Notes: generated by a model from the sequence alone, not told the origin. A stretch of DNA of 37,206 nt from Anaerolineae bacterium (GCA_015490995.1 WFWT01000067.1:1-37206), one strand, 5' to 3'. Numbered from the stretch's first letter, positions 15,601-23,700 are shown. Numbers and translations: made by a program.

Positions 15601-18484
15601 CCACACTTATACGGCTACATTGATGGTGCTCAACCGAGGCAGCCTTACCGCCACCACCGCGGTTACCCTGAACATCCCTTCGCCCATTGTAATCACCCCC
15701 ACCGTGCCCACGGTCACCCTGAGCGCCGACGGCCGTGAATTGTACTGGCAAGGACACCTCCCTGCCGCGCAGGAGGGACAAGCCCAGTACGCCTTCCAAA
15801 CCTCACGCGATCCTGGCGGCCCTGCTTTCAATTGGATAGAGCCTCCGAGCAGGACGGTGCTGGATCTGGGGGACGATCAGGTACAAGGACCTTTTGACAT
15901 TGGATTCCCGTTCCCCCTCTTTGGAGACACGTTCACGAAATTCTGGGTTTCCAGCAACGGCTGGTTGGCCCTCGCCCCACCGGAACGTTCGTACCCCACC
16001 AACCTGAAGCTCCCCAATCCCAACGCGCCGGCAGCTCTGATTGCACCCTTTTGGGACGACTTAAATCCCTCGCGAGGGGGTACGGTCGCGTGGTATAGCG
16101 ACGATACCCGTCTGGTCGTTATCTGGAACGAGGTACCCCGGTTCGGCAGTGGAGGTCCGTACACGTTTCAAGCCGTGCTGTATCGCGATGGCACCATCGT
16201 TTTTCAGTACCTGAGGATGAACCCACCCCTGGACCGTGCAACCATCGGCCTCCAGAACGCGGCCCGAGACGAAGCCCTTCTGCTGGCTTATGATGCTCCC
16301 TTTGTGGAAGATAGACTGGCCGTTCGCATCGATCCGCCTGTCGTCCAACGGCCCGGCCAAGCAGTGATCCCCTTTGCCCTGGGTGTACACGAACCGATTT
16401 CGGATAACACCCCCCTCCTCTTCACCGCCACGGTGCGCACGGTGGGCGCGCCCACGATTACCCGTTCTTTCACCACCGTGGTGAACCCGGCCGACTTCAG
16501 CCCAACGACGTGGGAGAGCCCGTCCATCTGGCCTGTCGGCCGCGATGTGAGCACCTCCCTGATCGTCCGCAATGCTGGAGTGGGCACAGGCCAACTCGCC
16601 CTCTCCCTGCGTTTGCCCCCCGGCCTCACCTTCACCGCCGGGCCGGATGGTCCCCTCCAAACCCGTACCTTTACCTGGCAGGGGAACCTGGCGCCGGGGC
16701 TTGGTCTCACCTTGCCGCTCACGGTGCGCGTCGCGGCCGATCTGTCACCCTATCACCCCCTAACTGCCACCCTGACCCTCACGGATGGCATCCGTCCTCC
16801 ACGCGTTCAGCGCTACCCCGCCCTTGCAGCCCGTGCTGATCTTACCGCGCAGTGGGACCTTCTGCCCGAGGACAGTGTGACAGGAGAACGCATCACCTCC
16901 ACGCTTCTCCTGTGGAACACGGGCAACTATACCGCTGAGGTTGTTGTCTTACATACCCTGCCCATCGGCCTGGACCCCATCACGGATGCTCTGCCCGCCG
17001 GTGTCACTTACGATCCTTCGAACCGCACGTTACGCTGGCAAGGGGCTCTACGACCTGCCAGGGAAGAGTACACCTGGGAAGACGATCAAACCACCTCCCT
17101 TCCCTTTAACTGGATCGAGCCCAGCACGGCCATCACCGTGCTCCAAAACGTGGACGACGTCACCAAAGGCCCTCTGCCCCTGGGATTCCGCATGCCGTTC
17201 TATGACACCGTCCAGGAACACATTTTCATTAACAGCAATGGGTGGCTCTCCTTTAGCGCGAGGAACCGTCGCGACTTCATCAATCGGGCCTTGCCTAACC
17301 CAAGCGCGCCCGGCAACCTGTTGGCCGTCTGGTGGGATGACCTGCGCGTGCCCCTCACCGGCACGGTGCGTTTCTGGAGTGATGAGGAACGCGCGGTGGT
17401 CACTTGGGGCAACGTGATGAAGTTAAGCAACAACGCCCCGTACACGTTTCAGGTACAGTTTGATGCCACCGGTGTGATCACGTACCTGTACGCCACCATG
17501 GAAGGCCCCTTGGGAAGCGCCACCATCGGCCTCCAGGACGCGACGGGGACACGTGGCGTTACGGTGGCACACAACGACGCTTCTTACATGAGTGACCGTC
17601 GCGTGATTCGCTTCCTTCCCCCCTTCGCCCTGAAGGTCCTGAATTATCCCCTACGGGTCACGGCAGACGCCCCGTCCCAAATCACCAGTACATTGACGGT
17701 GCTGGAACCCACCGCCGGCAGGATCATCCTCACCCGGACGGTAGCGGTCAACGTAGCGGACCTTTCCGATTCATCGGCCCGACTGTCCGCTCCCACCATT
17801 GCTCGCGGCGAGACCGTCACCCTCACCCTTTCCTTGCGCAACACGGGCAATTACACGGGTACTACGGTGCCTCAGCTGGTAATTCCACCAGAATTACAAG
17901 TCATCGCGACCGACGGCCAACAGACCGCTTCGGCCGTCCGCTGGGAACGGACGGTTGGTCCGGGACAGAGCGTCACAGCGTATGCCGCGCTGGCCCTGAC
18001 CACATCCCTACCCGACGGCGCACCAATTCCCCTGGTGGTGGAAGACCCGCAATGGTGGCGCAGTGAGCTCACACTGACCGTACGCGCGGCCGACATAGGT
18101 GCTTCCGGGATAACCGCCACCGCGGCCCGAGCGGGGCCCCAGAGCCCCATCACGTTAACCCTGCGCCTGGTCAATACCGGCACGGCCCGCACCGAGGTCG
18201 AATGGGAGCTTCCCCTGCCCTCGGAGGTTGCCGTGGCTCCCAACGGACTCTGGGCTTCCGCGGACACACCACCTAGCTACGACCCGCAAACCCACTCGGT
18301 CCGGTGGCGAGGGGATCTTCCCCCGCGCAGTCAACGTCTCTTTGCCGTTGGAGTACAAGCATCTGCCCTGACGCGATGGTCCCCAGAGGTGCGTGTGATG
18401 ACCCCGGCCCAGGAGCTCACCCTGACGGGACCACGTTTAGCATGGGGATGGTTTGGTCATCTACCGTGGATGACGGTACGATGA
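12671..18484 (+). CDS. Giant secreted subtilisin-like (S8) multidomain protease
   Basis: A 1937-residue exported protein. Residues 1-31 form a signal peptide. An I9-like propeptide follows (ATFIVYLRDQVDMTAL, then a stretch to about 165). The S8 domain (about 170-475) has the full catalytic set: Asp193 (NIDTGVEW), His235 (YGHGTATM), oxyanion Asn338 (AAGNSG) and Ser409 (SSGTSFSTP), so it should be active. Two carboxypeptidase-regulatory-like beta modules follow (about 477-635), then a ThuA/glutamine-amidotransferase-like fold (RVLVINGDAWAGDDVRFYYT to about 860). Next come several DUF11/CARDB-type repeats, into which two paralogous nidogen-like modules are inserted (about 1073-1215 and 1500-1640). 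Both contain FNWIEP, SNGWL, LPNP.AP, WDDL, PYTFQ and ATIGLQ. No sortase signal or C-terminal membrane anchor is seen. ATG after AAAGGAGTACCC. It probably degrades extracellular polymers; the target is unknown. Confidence 0.9.
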   Translation: MAGRVLLAMGLVTSLLVMLLVALVHTPGSAAPPEPKAFIHPDVYKALRKDGTATFIVYLRDQVDMTALEAQVRGLDRWERRRRTVASLQALADRTQPALLTWLRKPALAEHVQEVQRLWIVNALVVTGDAKALDLLARHPAVRRILPDRVRELPSTPTSRAPLTAWHLRLIEATRVHQELGITGRGVVVANIDTGVEWTIPSLEATYRGREGDHNYNWFDVTGTFPNAPGDDYGHGTATMSLIAAQAEDIAIGVAPGVRWIAVKAFDARGRTRDAWLHRAFQWILAPTDLNGKHPDPSRAPDIVSNSWGTPNGGDETFLPDIQALRVAGIIPVFAAGNSGEQGDGTINAPAAYPNVLAVGATDPNDRLADFSSRGPTPDNRLKPDLTAPGVNVLVQDNNGQYETSSGTSFSTPIVAGVIALMKEANPSLDYEAIYTLITRTAQDLGPPGPDMGYGWGRVNAYAAVQAARQAAGLYGQVLTPDGTPIPHAVLQGEHIDNKALRFTTTTDAAGRYRLTAPAGRYTIRVEAFGYVSTTIGPLTLSPHLNTLYDISLIPRPTYPLTITVIDSTGPITNAILRLEDTPLVVTGTAQADGTYFLRAPAGTYTLTVRTQRHRSVRYPFTVPLTRPITVTLRPAPRVLVINGDAWAGDDVRFYYTRLLNEAGFPFNWWEVRDATTVPTLSTLQDYDVVLWSHPLASPGWYVQALDMNVWPILSEYIQGGGRVLLTGPDIAYWEASYNVAGNEGEPLARLFGVRYEEDESGAQWVTGVPGDIVEGITLELNHILAYKNQFQTDVILPVEGARLIQRYVTTPPQGAGVRYTPASGRTIYLGYGLEGTDYRAAAQALGHMIEWLTQPDLALQPERERVALGDTFQVTITVRNPTLTAWRDAVLDVEADPALTPMGPTAWRLDLPPRGRQVVTTAYRLLLPLHGSTPLTLTARLRPPDDLQYEAVAHVQVHGPDLRASTADIPEAILPGHTYTATLMVLNRGSLTATTAVTLNIPSPIVITPTVPTVTLSADGRELYWQGHLPAAQEGQAQYAFQTSRDPGGPAFNWIEPPSRTVLDLGDDQVQGPFDIGFPFPLFGDTFTKFWVSSNGWLALAPPERSYPTNLKLPNPNAPAALIAPFWDDLNPSRGGTVAWYSDDTRLVVIWNEVPRFGSGGPYTFQAVLYRDGTIVFQYLRMNPPLDRATIGLQNAARDEALLLAYDAPFVEDRLAVRIDPPVVQRPGQAVIPFALGVHEPISDNTPLLFTATVRTVGAPTITRSFTTVVNPADFSPTTWESPSIWPVGRDVSTSLIVRNAGVGTGQLALSLRLPPGLTFTAGPDGPLQTRTFTWQGNLAPGLGLTLPLTVRVAADLSPYHPLTATLTLTDGIRPPRVQRYPALAARADLTAQWDLLPEDSVTGERITSTLLLWNTGNYTAEVVVLHTLPIGLDPITDALPAGVTYDPSNRTLRWQGALRPAREEYTWEDDQTTSLPFNWIEPSTAITVLQNVDDVTKGPLPLGFRMPFYDTVQEHIFINSNGWLSFSARNRRDFINRALPNPSAPGNLLAVWWDDLRVPLTGTVRFWSDEERAVVTWGNVMKLSNNAPYTFQVQFDATGVITYLYATMEGPLGSATIGLQDATGTRGVTVAHNDASYMSDRRVIRFLPPFALKVLNYPLRVTADAPSQITSTLTVLEPTAGRIILTRTVAVNVADLSDSSARLSAPTIARGETVTLTLSLRNTGNYTGTTVPQLVIPPELQVIATDGQQTASAVRWERTVGPGQSVTAYAALALTTSLPDGAPIPLVVEDPQWWRSELTLTVRAADIGASGITATAARAGPQSPITLTLRLVNTGTARTEVEWELPLPSEVAVAPNGLWASADTPPSYDPQTHSVRWRGDLPPRSQRLFAVGVQASALTRWSPEVRVMTPAQELTLTGPRLAWGWFGHLPWMTVR

Positions 18485-18521
18485 GCGGAAAACGGGGAGG
18501 TACATCCTGCGTGGAATATGG

Positions 18522-19022
18522 CTAAACGGCGTGACGGGTATCCTCACCCGGGATCTGCCGCAACAAGCGCAAGGCATGGGGAAGGGCAGGAGCGATAACG
18601 GCGAACTGTTCTTGCACAGCCTTCGGGCTGCCGGAGAGATTGACAATTAACGTGCGTCCTCGAATGCCGGCCACCGCCCTGCTCAACATAGCATGAGGCG
18701 TTACCTCTACTCCAGCCTGTCGCATGGCTTCCACCAGGCCGGGAGCCGCACGCTCGATCACATCCAGTGTGGCTTCAGGGGTCACATCCCGAGGCGCGAA
18801 GCCGGTCCCCCCTGTGGTCAAAATTAGGGCCAAATCCTCCTCGTCGGCCCAGGAACGCAAAACTGCGGCGATAGCTTCCCGCTCGTCAGGCACAACCGCC
18901 CGCCGTCCGATCTCCCATCCCAACTTCTCTTGGACCAAACGGGCCAGAATGACACCGCTCTCGTCTGTAGTCTCCCCGCGCGACACCCGGTCACTGACGG
19001 TGAGAATGCCTACCCGGAACAC
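18522..19022 (-). CDS. moaB: MoaB/MogA-type molybdenum cofactor biosynthesis protein
   Basis: A 166-residue single-domain MoCF-binding protein. The signature [20 protein letters not shown], the N-terminal [20 protein letters not shown] and the late NLSGSPKAV are diagnostic of the family that adenylylates molybdopterin before metal insertion (MogA) or its relative MoaB. Sequence alone does not separate MogA from MoaB; the symbol is a best guess. The GTG at 19022 follows AGGAGGACGCCG. It lies downstream of the ribosomal cluster terminator and is preceded by an unusually structured leader (19064-19212), suggesting separate regulation. No other cofactor-biosynthesis gene is in the window. Confidence 0.88.
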   Translation of the reverse strand: MFRVGILTVSDRVSRGETTDESGVILARLVQEKLGWEIGRRAVVPDEREAIAAVLRSWADEEDLALILTTGGTGFAPRDVTPEATLDVIERAAPGLVEAMRQAGVEVTPHAMLSRAVAGIRGRTLIVNLSGSPKAVQEQFAVIAPALPHALRLLRQIPGEDTRHAV

Positions 19023-19063
19023 CGGCGTCCTCCTGAACAGGGTACATCACGCCTACAAAAAGA

Positions 19064-19212
19064 GAGCGTTCGGAAGCTTACTTCTCCGTCGGCCTTTCAG
19101 CCCCACCCATTGCAAACGGGCAACACGTGCATACAAGCCCGCTGGTGGGGAGAGGGTGAAGGCCCTTTTGTGTATGCACGTGGGCCTTCCCAGGCCATAC
19201 ATTTCCGAACGC
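19064..19212 (-). other. Highly structured leader or small RNA candidate upstream of moaB
   Basis: This gap between the rpsI terminator and moaB is dense in inverted repeats. A closing stem pairs 19066-19075 with 19203-19212 (10 bp, arm GCGTTCGGAA). Hairpin C pairs 19117-19121 with 19137-19141. Hairpin E pairs 19158-19165 with 19182-19189. Their loops carry CACGTGCATACA (19124-19135) and TGTATGCACGTG (19171-19182), perfectly complementary over 12 bases. CCCCACC (19101-19107) can also pair with GGTGGGG (19144-19150), giving a pseudoknot topology. In the moaB sense the closing stem is followed by five U (19061-19057), then the AGGAGG site. This could be a riboswitch-like leader, a stand-alone RNA or a palindromic repeat. 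It was not folded or searched. Confidence 0.4.
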
Positions 19213-19223
19213 GCTCACCCAAA

Positions 19224-19260
19224 GCATAACACGTGACGCTCGAGGCGTCACGTGTTATGC
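19224..19260 (-). terminator. Terminator of the ribosomal protein cluster
   Basis: A perfect 16-bp inverted repeat, GCATAACACGTGACGC (19224-19239) and its complement (19245-19260), with a 5-nt loop, begins 2 bp after the rpsI stop codon. On the minus strand it is followed by TTTGGG, a short U-run. This is the strongest terminator-like structure in the window and marks the end of the cluster. Confidence 0.8.
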
Positions 19261-19262
19261 CG

Positions 19263-19670
19263 TTAGCGCTTCGTGTACTGGGGCGCCTTGCGGGCCCGTT
19301 TGAGACCGTACTTCTTTCGCTCTTTGGCCCGCGGGTCCCGGGTCAGGAAACCGTGCTGGCGCATCAAGGGACGGAGGTTCTCATCCCACTTGACCAGCGC
19401 TCGTGCAATGCCCAAGCGGATGGCGCCGGCCTGCCCGGAAATACCGCCCCCTTTCGTCTGGATGGTGATTCGGAAAGTGCCCTCCAGGCCTGCGACCTTT
19501 AAAGGCTCCAGCGCGTACAACCGATCGCGCAGGCGTGGGAAGTAGGTCTCAAAAGGCCGGTTATTCACGATGATCTCCCCGTCTTTCACGTCCAGGTAGA
19601 TGCGCACCCGTGCCGTGGCCGTCTTGCGTCGACCCACGCCCTCGATGTACCGAGCCTGTTCTTCCGCCAT
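19263..19670 (-). CDS. rpsI: 30S ribosomal protein S9
   Basis: A 135-residue S9. The N-terminal YIEGVGRRKTATARVRIY, the GGGISGQAGAIRLGIARALV core and the basic C-terminal tail ending PQYTKR are the universal family features; the tail reaches toward the P-site tRNA in the 30S head. It is preceded by rplM, its usual partner, and is the last gene of the cluster. The upstream 86-bp gap holds a small CCGGG/CCCGG hairpin (19732-19747 region) and a GAGGAGGGG ribosome binding site. Confidence 0.97.
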   Translation of the reverse strand: MAEEQARYIEGVGRRKTATARVRIYLDVKDGEIIVNNRPFETYFPRLRDRLYALEPLKVAGLEGTFRITIQTKGGGISGQAGAIRLGIARALVKWDENLRPLMRQHGFLTRDPRAKERKKYGLKRARKAPQYTKR

Positions 19671-19756
19671 CTATTCCCCTCCTCACACATCTGTAGCCTC
19701 TACACCTAACCCACCCGACGTCCCATCGTGCCCGGGAAGACGCCCGGACTCTGGCC

Positions 19757-20197
19757 TTACAGGTCCAGCGGCTTGGGATTCTGGGCCTGATGGGGATGGG
19801 TGTCCGAAGCGTACACCTTCAGCTTCTTGAACATCTTCCGGCCCAGTCGATTCTTGGGCAACATGCCCCGCACTGCGTGCTCCAGCACCCGTTCAGGATG
19901 CTTTTGCAGCTGTTCGCGCAGGGTGCGGGACTTGATGTGGCCCGGCCGGTTGTAGTATTGCCAGTAATAGCGCTTCTGGTCCAGTTTGTTGCCGGTCACC
20001 TTGATCTTGTGCGCGTTGACAACGATAACATAGTCTCCACAGTCCAGGTGAGGGGTATAATAGGGCTTGTGTTTACCCTGCAAAATCCGCGCGATTTGTG
20101 ATGCTAGGCGGCCCAGAGTTTTCCCTGTGGCATCGACCACATACCATTCCCGCTGGATATCTTCTGGTTTGGCCACAAACGTTCGTTGCCTCTTCAT
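19757..20197 (-). CDS. rplM: 50S ribosomal protein L13
   Basis: A 146-residue L13, an early 50S assembly protein. [30 protein letters not shown] is the typical N-terminal block, and [37 protein letters not shown] and [21 protein letters not shown] follow in order. The ATG overlaps the truA stop as ATGA (20197-20194), so translation is coupled to truA. Confidence 0.97.
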   Translation of the reverse strand: MKRQRTFVAKPEDIQREWYVVDATGKTLGRLASQIARILQGKHKPYYTPHLDCGDYVIVVNAHKIKVTGNKLDQKRYYWQYYNRPGHIKSRTLREQLQKHPERVLEHAVRGMLPKNRLGRKMFKKLKVYASDTHPHQAQNPKPLDL

Positions 20198-20997
20198 TGC
20201 CCATCCTCTCCTGACAGCTTGCCGCTGATACGTTGAGCTGTTTCTCCGTCGGCATCGATTGTGTCATCGTACCTCACAGCCCACAGGTATAACCCCTGAG
20301 GGGGAGCAGGGGGTGGCGCTAAGCGCCGATCCCGAGCTGCCCAGGCGGCCTGGAAATCGGCCACCGTCCAACGCCCCTGTCCTACCCACAGAAAGGCTGT
20401 CACCAGGGTTCGCACCATGCGGCGCAGAAACCCGTTGGCTTCCACAATGTACACTATCTCACTCCCGTCACGCTGCCACTCGGACCGGTACACTTCTCGA
20501 ACGGTGCTTTCGCCAGACGTGGGATCGCCGAAGGTGGCGAAATCGTGCACCCCCACGATAAGGGCAGCAGCTGCGTTCATTTTCGCCACGTCCAGCGGTT
20601 CAGGCACATGGGTTGCGTACCGGTGGCGCAGCGGCGAACGCACGGCTGTATTGTACACCCGATATCGGTATTCCCGACTACGGGCTGAATACCGGGGGTG
20701 AAACTCTGCCGGCGCCTCCGCCAACGCCCGCACTGCCACACTGTCGGGCAAGAGGGCGTTGAGCGCCTTGTGCAGCTCGGCCACACTATGACGCCAGGGG
20801 CAGCGAAAGGCGATCACCTGGCCCCTGGCGTGCACCCCCGTATCGGTACGACCGGCAGCGAGAACACGTACCGGTTCACCGGTCAACCGCTGTAACACCT
20901 GCTCCAGCACCCCCTGGACCGTCGGTTGCCGGGGTTGGATCTGAAACCCATAGAAGTCGGTGCCGTCGTACTCAACCGTTGCCCGGAAGTACCGCAA
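20194..20997 (-). CDS. truA: tRNA pseudouridine(38-40) synthase TruA
   Basis: A 267-residue enzyme that isomerises uridines 38-40 in the anticodon arm of many tRNAs. The catalytic aspartate is Asp52 in [15 protein letters not shown]; the N-terminal [14 protein letters not shown] and the later [19 protein letters not shown] and [12 protein letters not shown] blocks confirm the family. The start is a TTG at 20997, five codons into the gap after rplQ, because the family begins right before this beta strand; GTGGAG and CGGAGG lie just upstream and no ATG or GTG fits. It ends in a 4-bp overlap with rplM. Confidence 0.93.
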   Translation of the reverse strand: MRYFRATVEYDGTDFYGFQIQPRQPTVQGVLEQVLQRLTGEPVRVLAAGRTDTGVHARGQVIAFRCPWRHSVAELHKALNALLPDSVAVRALAEAPAEFHPRYSARSREYRYRVYNTAVRSPLRHRYATHVPEPLDVAKMNAAAALIVGVHDFATFGDPTSGESTVREVYRSEWQRDGSEIVYIVEANGFLRRMVRTLVTAFLWVGQGRWTVADFQAAWAARDRRLAPPPAPPQGLYLWAVRYDDTIDADGETAQRISGKLSGEDGQ

Positions 20998-21004
20998 CCT
21001 CCGT

Positions 21005-21379
21005 TCACTCCACGAGTTCGATGATCACCATTTCCGCGCCGTCACCGCGGCGAAACTCGCCCAGTCGGCGAATACGGGTGTAGCCTCCCGGCCGGTCCAT
21101 GTACCGGGGGGCCAGCTCCTGAAACACCTTGCGCGCCACATCCTCATCGTACACCCGCGCGGAGACCATGCGGCGCATGTGGAGGAACCGGTCCGGGTTT
21201 TGAAGCCCCCGCTTTGCCAAGGTGATCACCCGCTCGGCCTCTCCGCGCACAAACTTCGCCTTGGCCCGGGTGGTGCGAATGCGCTCATGGCGCAACAATT
21301 CGGTGACGAGGTTGCGCAGGAGGGCCTTGCGGTGCCCCATGCTTCGATTTAACTTTTGTCCAGCCACCCGATGCCTCAT
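21005..21379 (-). CDS. rplQ: 50S ribosomal protein L17
   Basis: A 124-residue L17. MRHRVAGQKLNRSMGHRKALLRNLVTELL is the diagnostic N terminus, and GGYTRIRRLGEFRRGDGAEMVIIELV the C terminus. L17 sits near the polypeptide exit tunnel of the 50S subunit. It follows rpoA by 17 bp, the standard order in the alpha operon. Confidence 0.97.
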   Translation of the reverse strand: MRHRVAGQKLNRSMGHRKALLRNLVTELLRHERIRTTRAKAKFVRGEAERVITLAKRGLQNPDRFLHMRRMVSARVYDEDVARKVFQELAPRYMDRPGGYTRIRRLGEFRRGDGAEMVIIELVE

Positions 21380-21396
21380 GGTTCAACCCCTTTTCC

Positions 21397-22365
21397 TTAG
21401 ACGTTAGCTGCTTCACTGGGGGCCTCGATGTACTCGAGATACCCCTTCTCGCGCAACTTCTCCTTCAACTCATCCAGTGACTTGCGACCAAAATTACGAA
21501 TGCTGAGGAGCTCATCCTCGCTGACTTGCAGCCGCTCCAGCACCTCCCCCACCTTGGAAATGCCTGCCCGACGCAAGCAATTGTACGAGCGGACGGAGAG
21601 GTCCAGTTCCTCCAAAGGCTGCTCGTACACGTGTGGCGGGATCACCGGCCGCGGCCCTTCCTCTTCCTCACGGAACACCTCTTCGGCTTCCATCCCGGCC
21701 ACGAGGGCAAAGTGGTCCACCAGGATGCGCGCAGCCTGCCGCAGGGCCTCATCCGGCCGGATACTCCCGTCGGTCCACACCTCCACCACCAGCCGATCAT
21801 ACGTGGAGAGCTGGCCGATACGGGTGGGGGACACTTCATAAGCGGCTTTGATAATAGGGCTGAACATCGCGTCTACCGGGATTTCACCGATCGGCAATCC
21901 CTTGCGCTCCTCTGCCGGGGAGTAGCCGCGGCCCTTTTCCACCACCAGCTCGATGTCCAGCTCTACATCCGGCTCTTCCACGGTGAACAGGTACTGATCC
22001 AAGTTCATGATCTCTACCTGAGGTGGACACTGGATATCCGCCGCGGTCACTACCCCAGGGCCCCGCACTTCCAGGAAAAGACGGGCGGGCTCATCCCCGT
22101 CCATGCGGAAGCGCAGCCGTTTGACGTTCAGGATCAACTCCGTAGTATCTTCCCGCACGCCCGGAATGGGCGAAAACTCATGATGCACGTCGCTAATGCG
22201 CATGGACGTGACGGCCGCGCCCTCCAGCGCGGAGAGCAACACGCGGCGCAAGGCATTCCCCACTGTTGTACCGAAGCCGCGCTCCAGCGGCTCCAGGACA
22301 AACTTGCCGTACTTGCGAGTTAACGCTTCTATTTCAACACGCTGCGGTAGAACTAAGTTCACCAA
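21397..22365 (-). CDS. rpoA: DNA-directed RNA polymerase subunit alpha
   Basis: A 322-residue alpha subunit, the dimeric scaffold of RNA polymerase. The N-terminal domain (about 1-235) has FVLEPLERGFGTTVGNALRRVLLSALEGAAVTSM and the dimer/assembly blocks. A flexible acidic linker (EEVFREEEEG) leads to the C-terminal domain, with LDLSVRSYNCLRRAGISKVGEVLE and SIRNFGRKSLDELKEKL, which binds UP-element DNA and activators. The start is ambiguous: TTG at 22365 and GTG at 22362 are adjacent, both after GGGAGGGG, and the GTG would shorten the protein by one residue. It lies between rpsD and rplQ. The 128-bp gap to rpsD holds strong alternative hairpins. Confidence 0.97.
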   Translation of the reverse strand: MVNLVLPQRVEIEALTRKYGKFVLEPLERGFGTTVGNALRRVLLSALEGAAVTSMRISDVHHEFSPIPGVREDTTELILNVKRLRFRMDGDEPARLFLEVRGPGVVTAADIQCPPQVEIMNLDQYLFTVEEPDVELDIELVVEKGRGYSPAEERKGLPIGEIPVDAMFSPIIKAAYEVSPTRIGQLSTYDRLVVEVWTDGSIRPDEALRQAARILVDHFALVAGMEAEEVFREEEEGPRPVIPPHVYEQPLEELDLSVRSYNCLRRAGISKVGEVLERLQVSEDELLSIRNFGRKSLDELKEKLREKGYLEYIEAPSEAANV

Positions 22366-22394
22366 CGTTACCCCTCCCTTCTACAGCCCCATAA

Positions 22395-22459
22395 GGAGGG
22401 CCCTCCACGGCCCGTACACTGCCCCACCCAGATAGGTCATAGCCCGTGTACGGCCCTCC
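22395..22459 (-). promoter_or_regulatory. Alternative hairpins in the rpoA leader
   Basis: Two mutually exclusive pairings are visible. GGCC-CGTACAC (22409-22419) can pair with GTGTACG-GCC (22446-22455) with a one-base bulge. Alternatively GGAGGGCC (22395-22402) can pair with GGCCCTCC (22452-22459), or fold locally on itself as a 12-bp palindrome at 22395-22406. The site is between rpsD and rpoA, where S4-dependent or attenuation control would be plausible. The function is inferred only. Confidence 0.4.
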
Positions 22460-22461
22460 CT

Positions 22462-22492
22462 CGCGAACCCCTGACGGTTCAGGCCGTTCGCG
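22462..22492 (-). other. Strong hairpin immediately after rpsD
   Basis: The outer stem CGCGAAC (22462-22468) and GTTCGCG (22486-22492) encloses an inner stem CCTGA/TCAGG with a CGGT loop. It starts 1 nt after the rpsD stop codon. No U-tract follows, so it may be a transcript-processing or stabilising element, or a partial terminator before rpoA. Confidence 0.5.
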
Positions 22493-22493
22493 A

Positions 22494-23129
22494 TTACCGG
22501 CTGTAGAACTCCACAATAAGTTGTTCGTTGATCGGAATGTCAATATGATGGCGCTGTGGCAACGTGAGGACCCGCCCTGCCATGTTCACAGGGTCCAACT
22601 CCAGCCAATCGGGCACCTGCTTTTCAGCCAGCCTATCCACCCGTTCCCGGAAGAACGCGTTTTTACGGCTGCGTTCACGTACCTTGATGATATCTCCCGG
22701 TTTCACGCGATAGGAGGGGATATTCACTTTACGGCCGTTGACTTCAATGTGACCATGGCGCACCAGCTGTCGCGCCTGCGCTCGCGAGTCCGCGAACCCA
22801 AGGCGATACACCACGTTGTCCAAGCGGGTCTCCAAAATGGTCAGCAACATAGCGCCCGTCACACCCTTTCGCCGGGAGGCCTCCTCAAAATACCGCCGGA
22901 ACTGGCGTTCCAGCACACCGTAAATGCGCTTGACCTTCTGTTTTTCCCGAAGCTGGAGCGCGTAGTCCGACTGCCGGCGCTGGAACCGGGCCTCCGGCCC
23001 ATGGATGCCGGGCGGGTACGGACGCCGCTCAAACGCGCACTTGGGCGTGTAGCAGCGCTCACCTTTCAAATACAGCTTGATGCCCTCTCGCCGACACAAC
23101 CGGCAAACCGGTCCTCTATACCTTCCCAA
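22494..23129 (-). CDS. rpsD: 30S ribosomal protein S4 (four-cysteine, zinc-binding type)
   Basis: A 211-residue S4, a primary 16S rRNA binder and assembly initiator. It begins [15 protein letters not shown] and continues with RCYTPKCAF, giving a complete C-x2-C...C-x4-C zinc site; the S4 RNA-binding domain is [45 protein letters not shown]. The start is TTG at 23129, since AAGGAGGAGG lies seven bases upstream and the family begins right there; a longer frame to 23195 has no support. It is flanked on both sides by structured gaps. Confidence 0.95.
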   Translation of the reverse strand: MGRYRGPVCRLCRREGIKLYLKGERCYTPKCAFERRPYPPGIHGPEARFQRRQSDYALQLREKQKVKRIYGVLERQFRRYFEEASRRKGVTGAMLLTILETRLDNVVYRLGFADSRAQARQLVRHGHIEVNGRKVNIPSYRVKPGDIIKVRERSRKNAFFRERVDRLAEKQVPDWLELDPVNMAGRVLTLPQRHHIDIPINEQLIVEFYSR

Positions 23130-23176
23130 GGCTAAACCTCCTCCTTGCAATATCCAGGTTTCCGGTGTTCTGCGAC

Positions 23177-23207
23177 GTCCCCCATCCCTGCGCATGGCAT
23201 TGGGGAC
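23177..23207 (-). other. Hairpin between rpsK and rpsD
   Basis: GTCCCC (23177-23182) and GGGGAC (23202-23207) pair, with an inner CCAT/ATGG helix. The hairpin occupies the middle of the 93-bp gap before rpsD. A link to S4 autoregulation is possible but untested. Confidence 0.4.
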
Positions 23208-23222
23208 AGGAGACGCAACCTG

Positions 23223-23618
23223 TTATACCCGTCGCTTTTTAGGTGGACGGCACCCGTTGTGAGGTATGGGCGTGACATCACTAATGGAACGCACCACCAG
23301 CCCCGAAGCCTGAATGGAGCGAATGGCCGCCTCCCGACCGGGGCCGGGCCCCTTGACGAAGAGGTCCACTTCCCGCATCTGGAAGTCGTTCATGGCCCGC
23401 TGGGCCGCCTGTGTAGCGGCCAACTGGGCTGCGTACGGTGTGCTCTTGCGCGTTCCCTTGAACCCCACGGTACCGCCACTTGCCCACGTCAGCGTGTTAC
23501 CATTCGGGTCCGTCACCGTCACAATGGTGTTGTTGAAGGTCGCCTGAATGTAAATGCGACCTCGCGGCACCACCTTCTTTTCCCGCTTGCGTCCTCGTCG
23601 GCGTCTCGGCCGAGCCAT
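23223..23618 (-). CDS. rpsK: 30S ribosomal protein S11
   Basis: A 131-residue S11 of the 30S platform. [49 protein letters not shown] and [24 protein letters not shown] are the conserved blocks; the basic N terminus [13 protein letters not shown] is typical of this phylum's S11. The ATG at 23618 follows GGAGGGAGGCAT; 15 codons of upstream open frame are not counted. Confidence 0.97.
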   Translation of the reverse strand: MARPRRRRGRKREKKVVPRGRIYIQATFNNTIVTVTDPNGNTLTWASGGTVGFKGTRKSTPYAAQLAATQAAQRAMNDFQMREVDLFVKGPGPGREAAIRSIQASGLVVRSISDVTPIPHNGCRPPKKRRV

Positions 23619-23700
23619 ATGCCTCCCTCCTGCCTTACCGTTCCATGAATGCCCTGTCCCCACCGCAAGAACAGGAACCTATGCTGCCTGAATGAACTCC

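Noticed and set aside
19064-19212. Signal recognition particle RNA or tmRNA
   Set aside because: The conserved SRP domain IV bases are not present and the region is too short for tmRNA. 6S RNA could not be excluded by eye but is not claimed.
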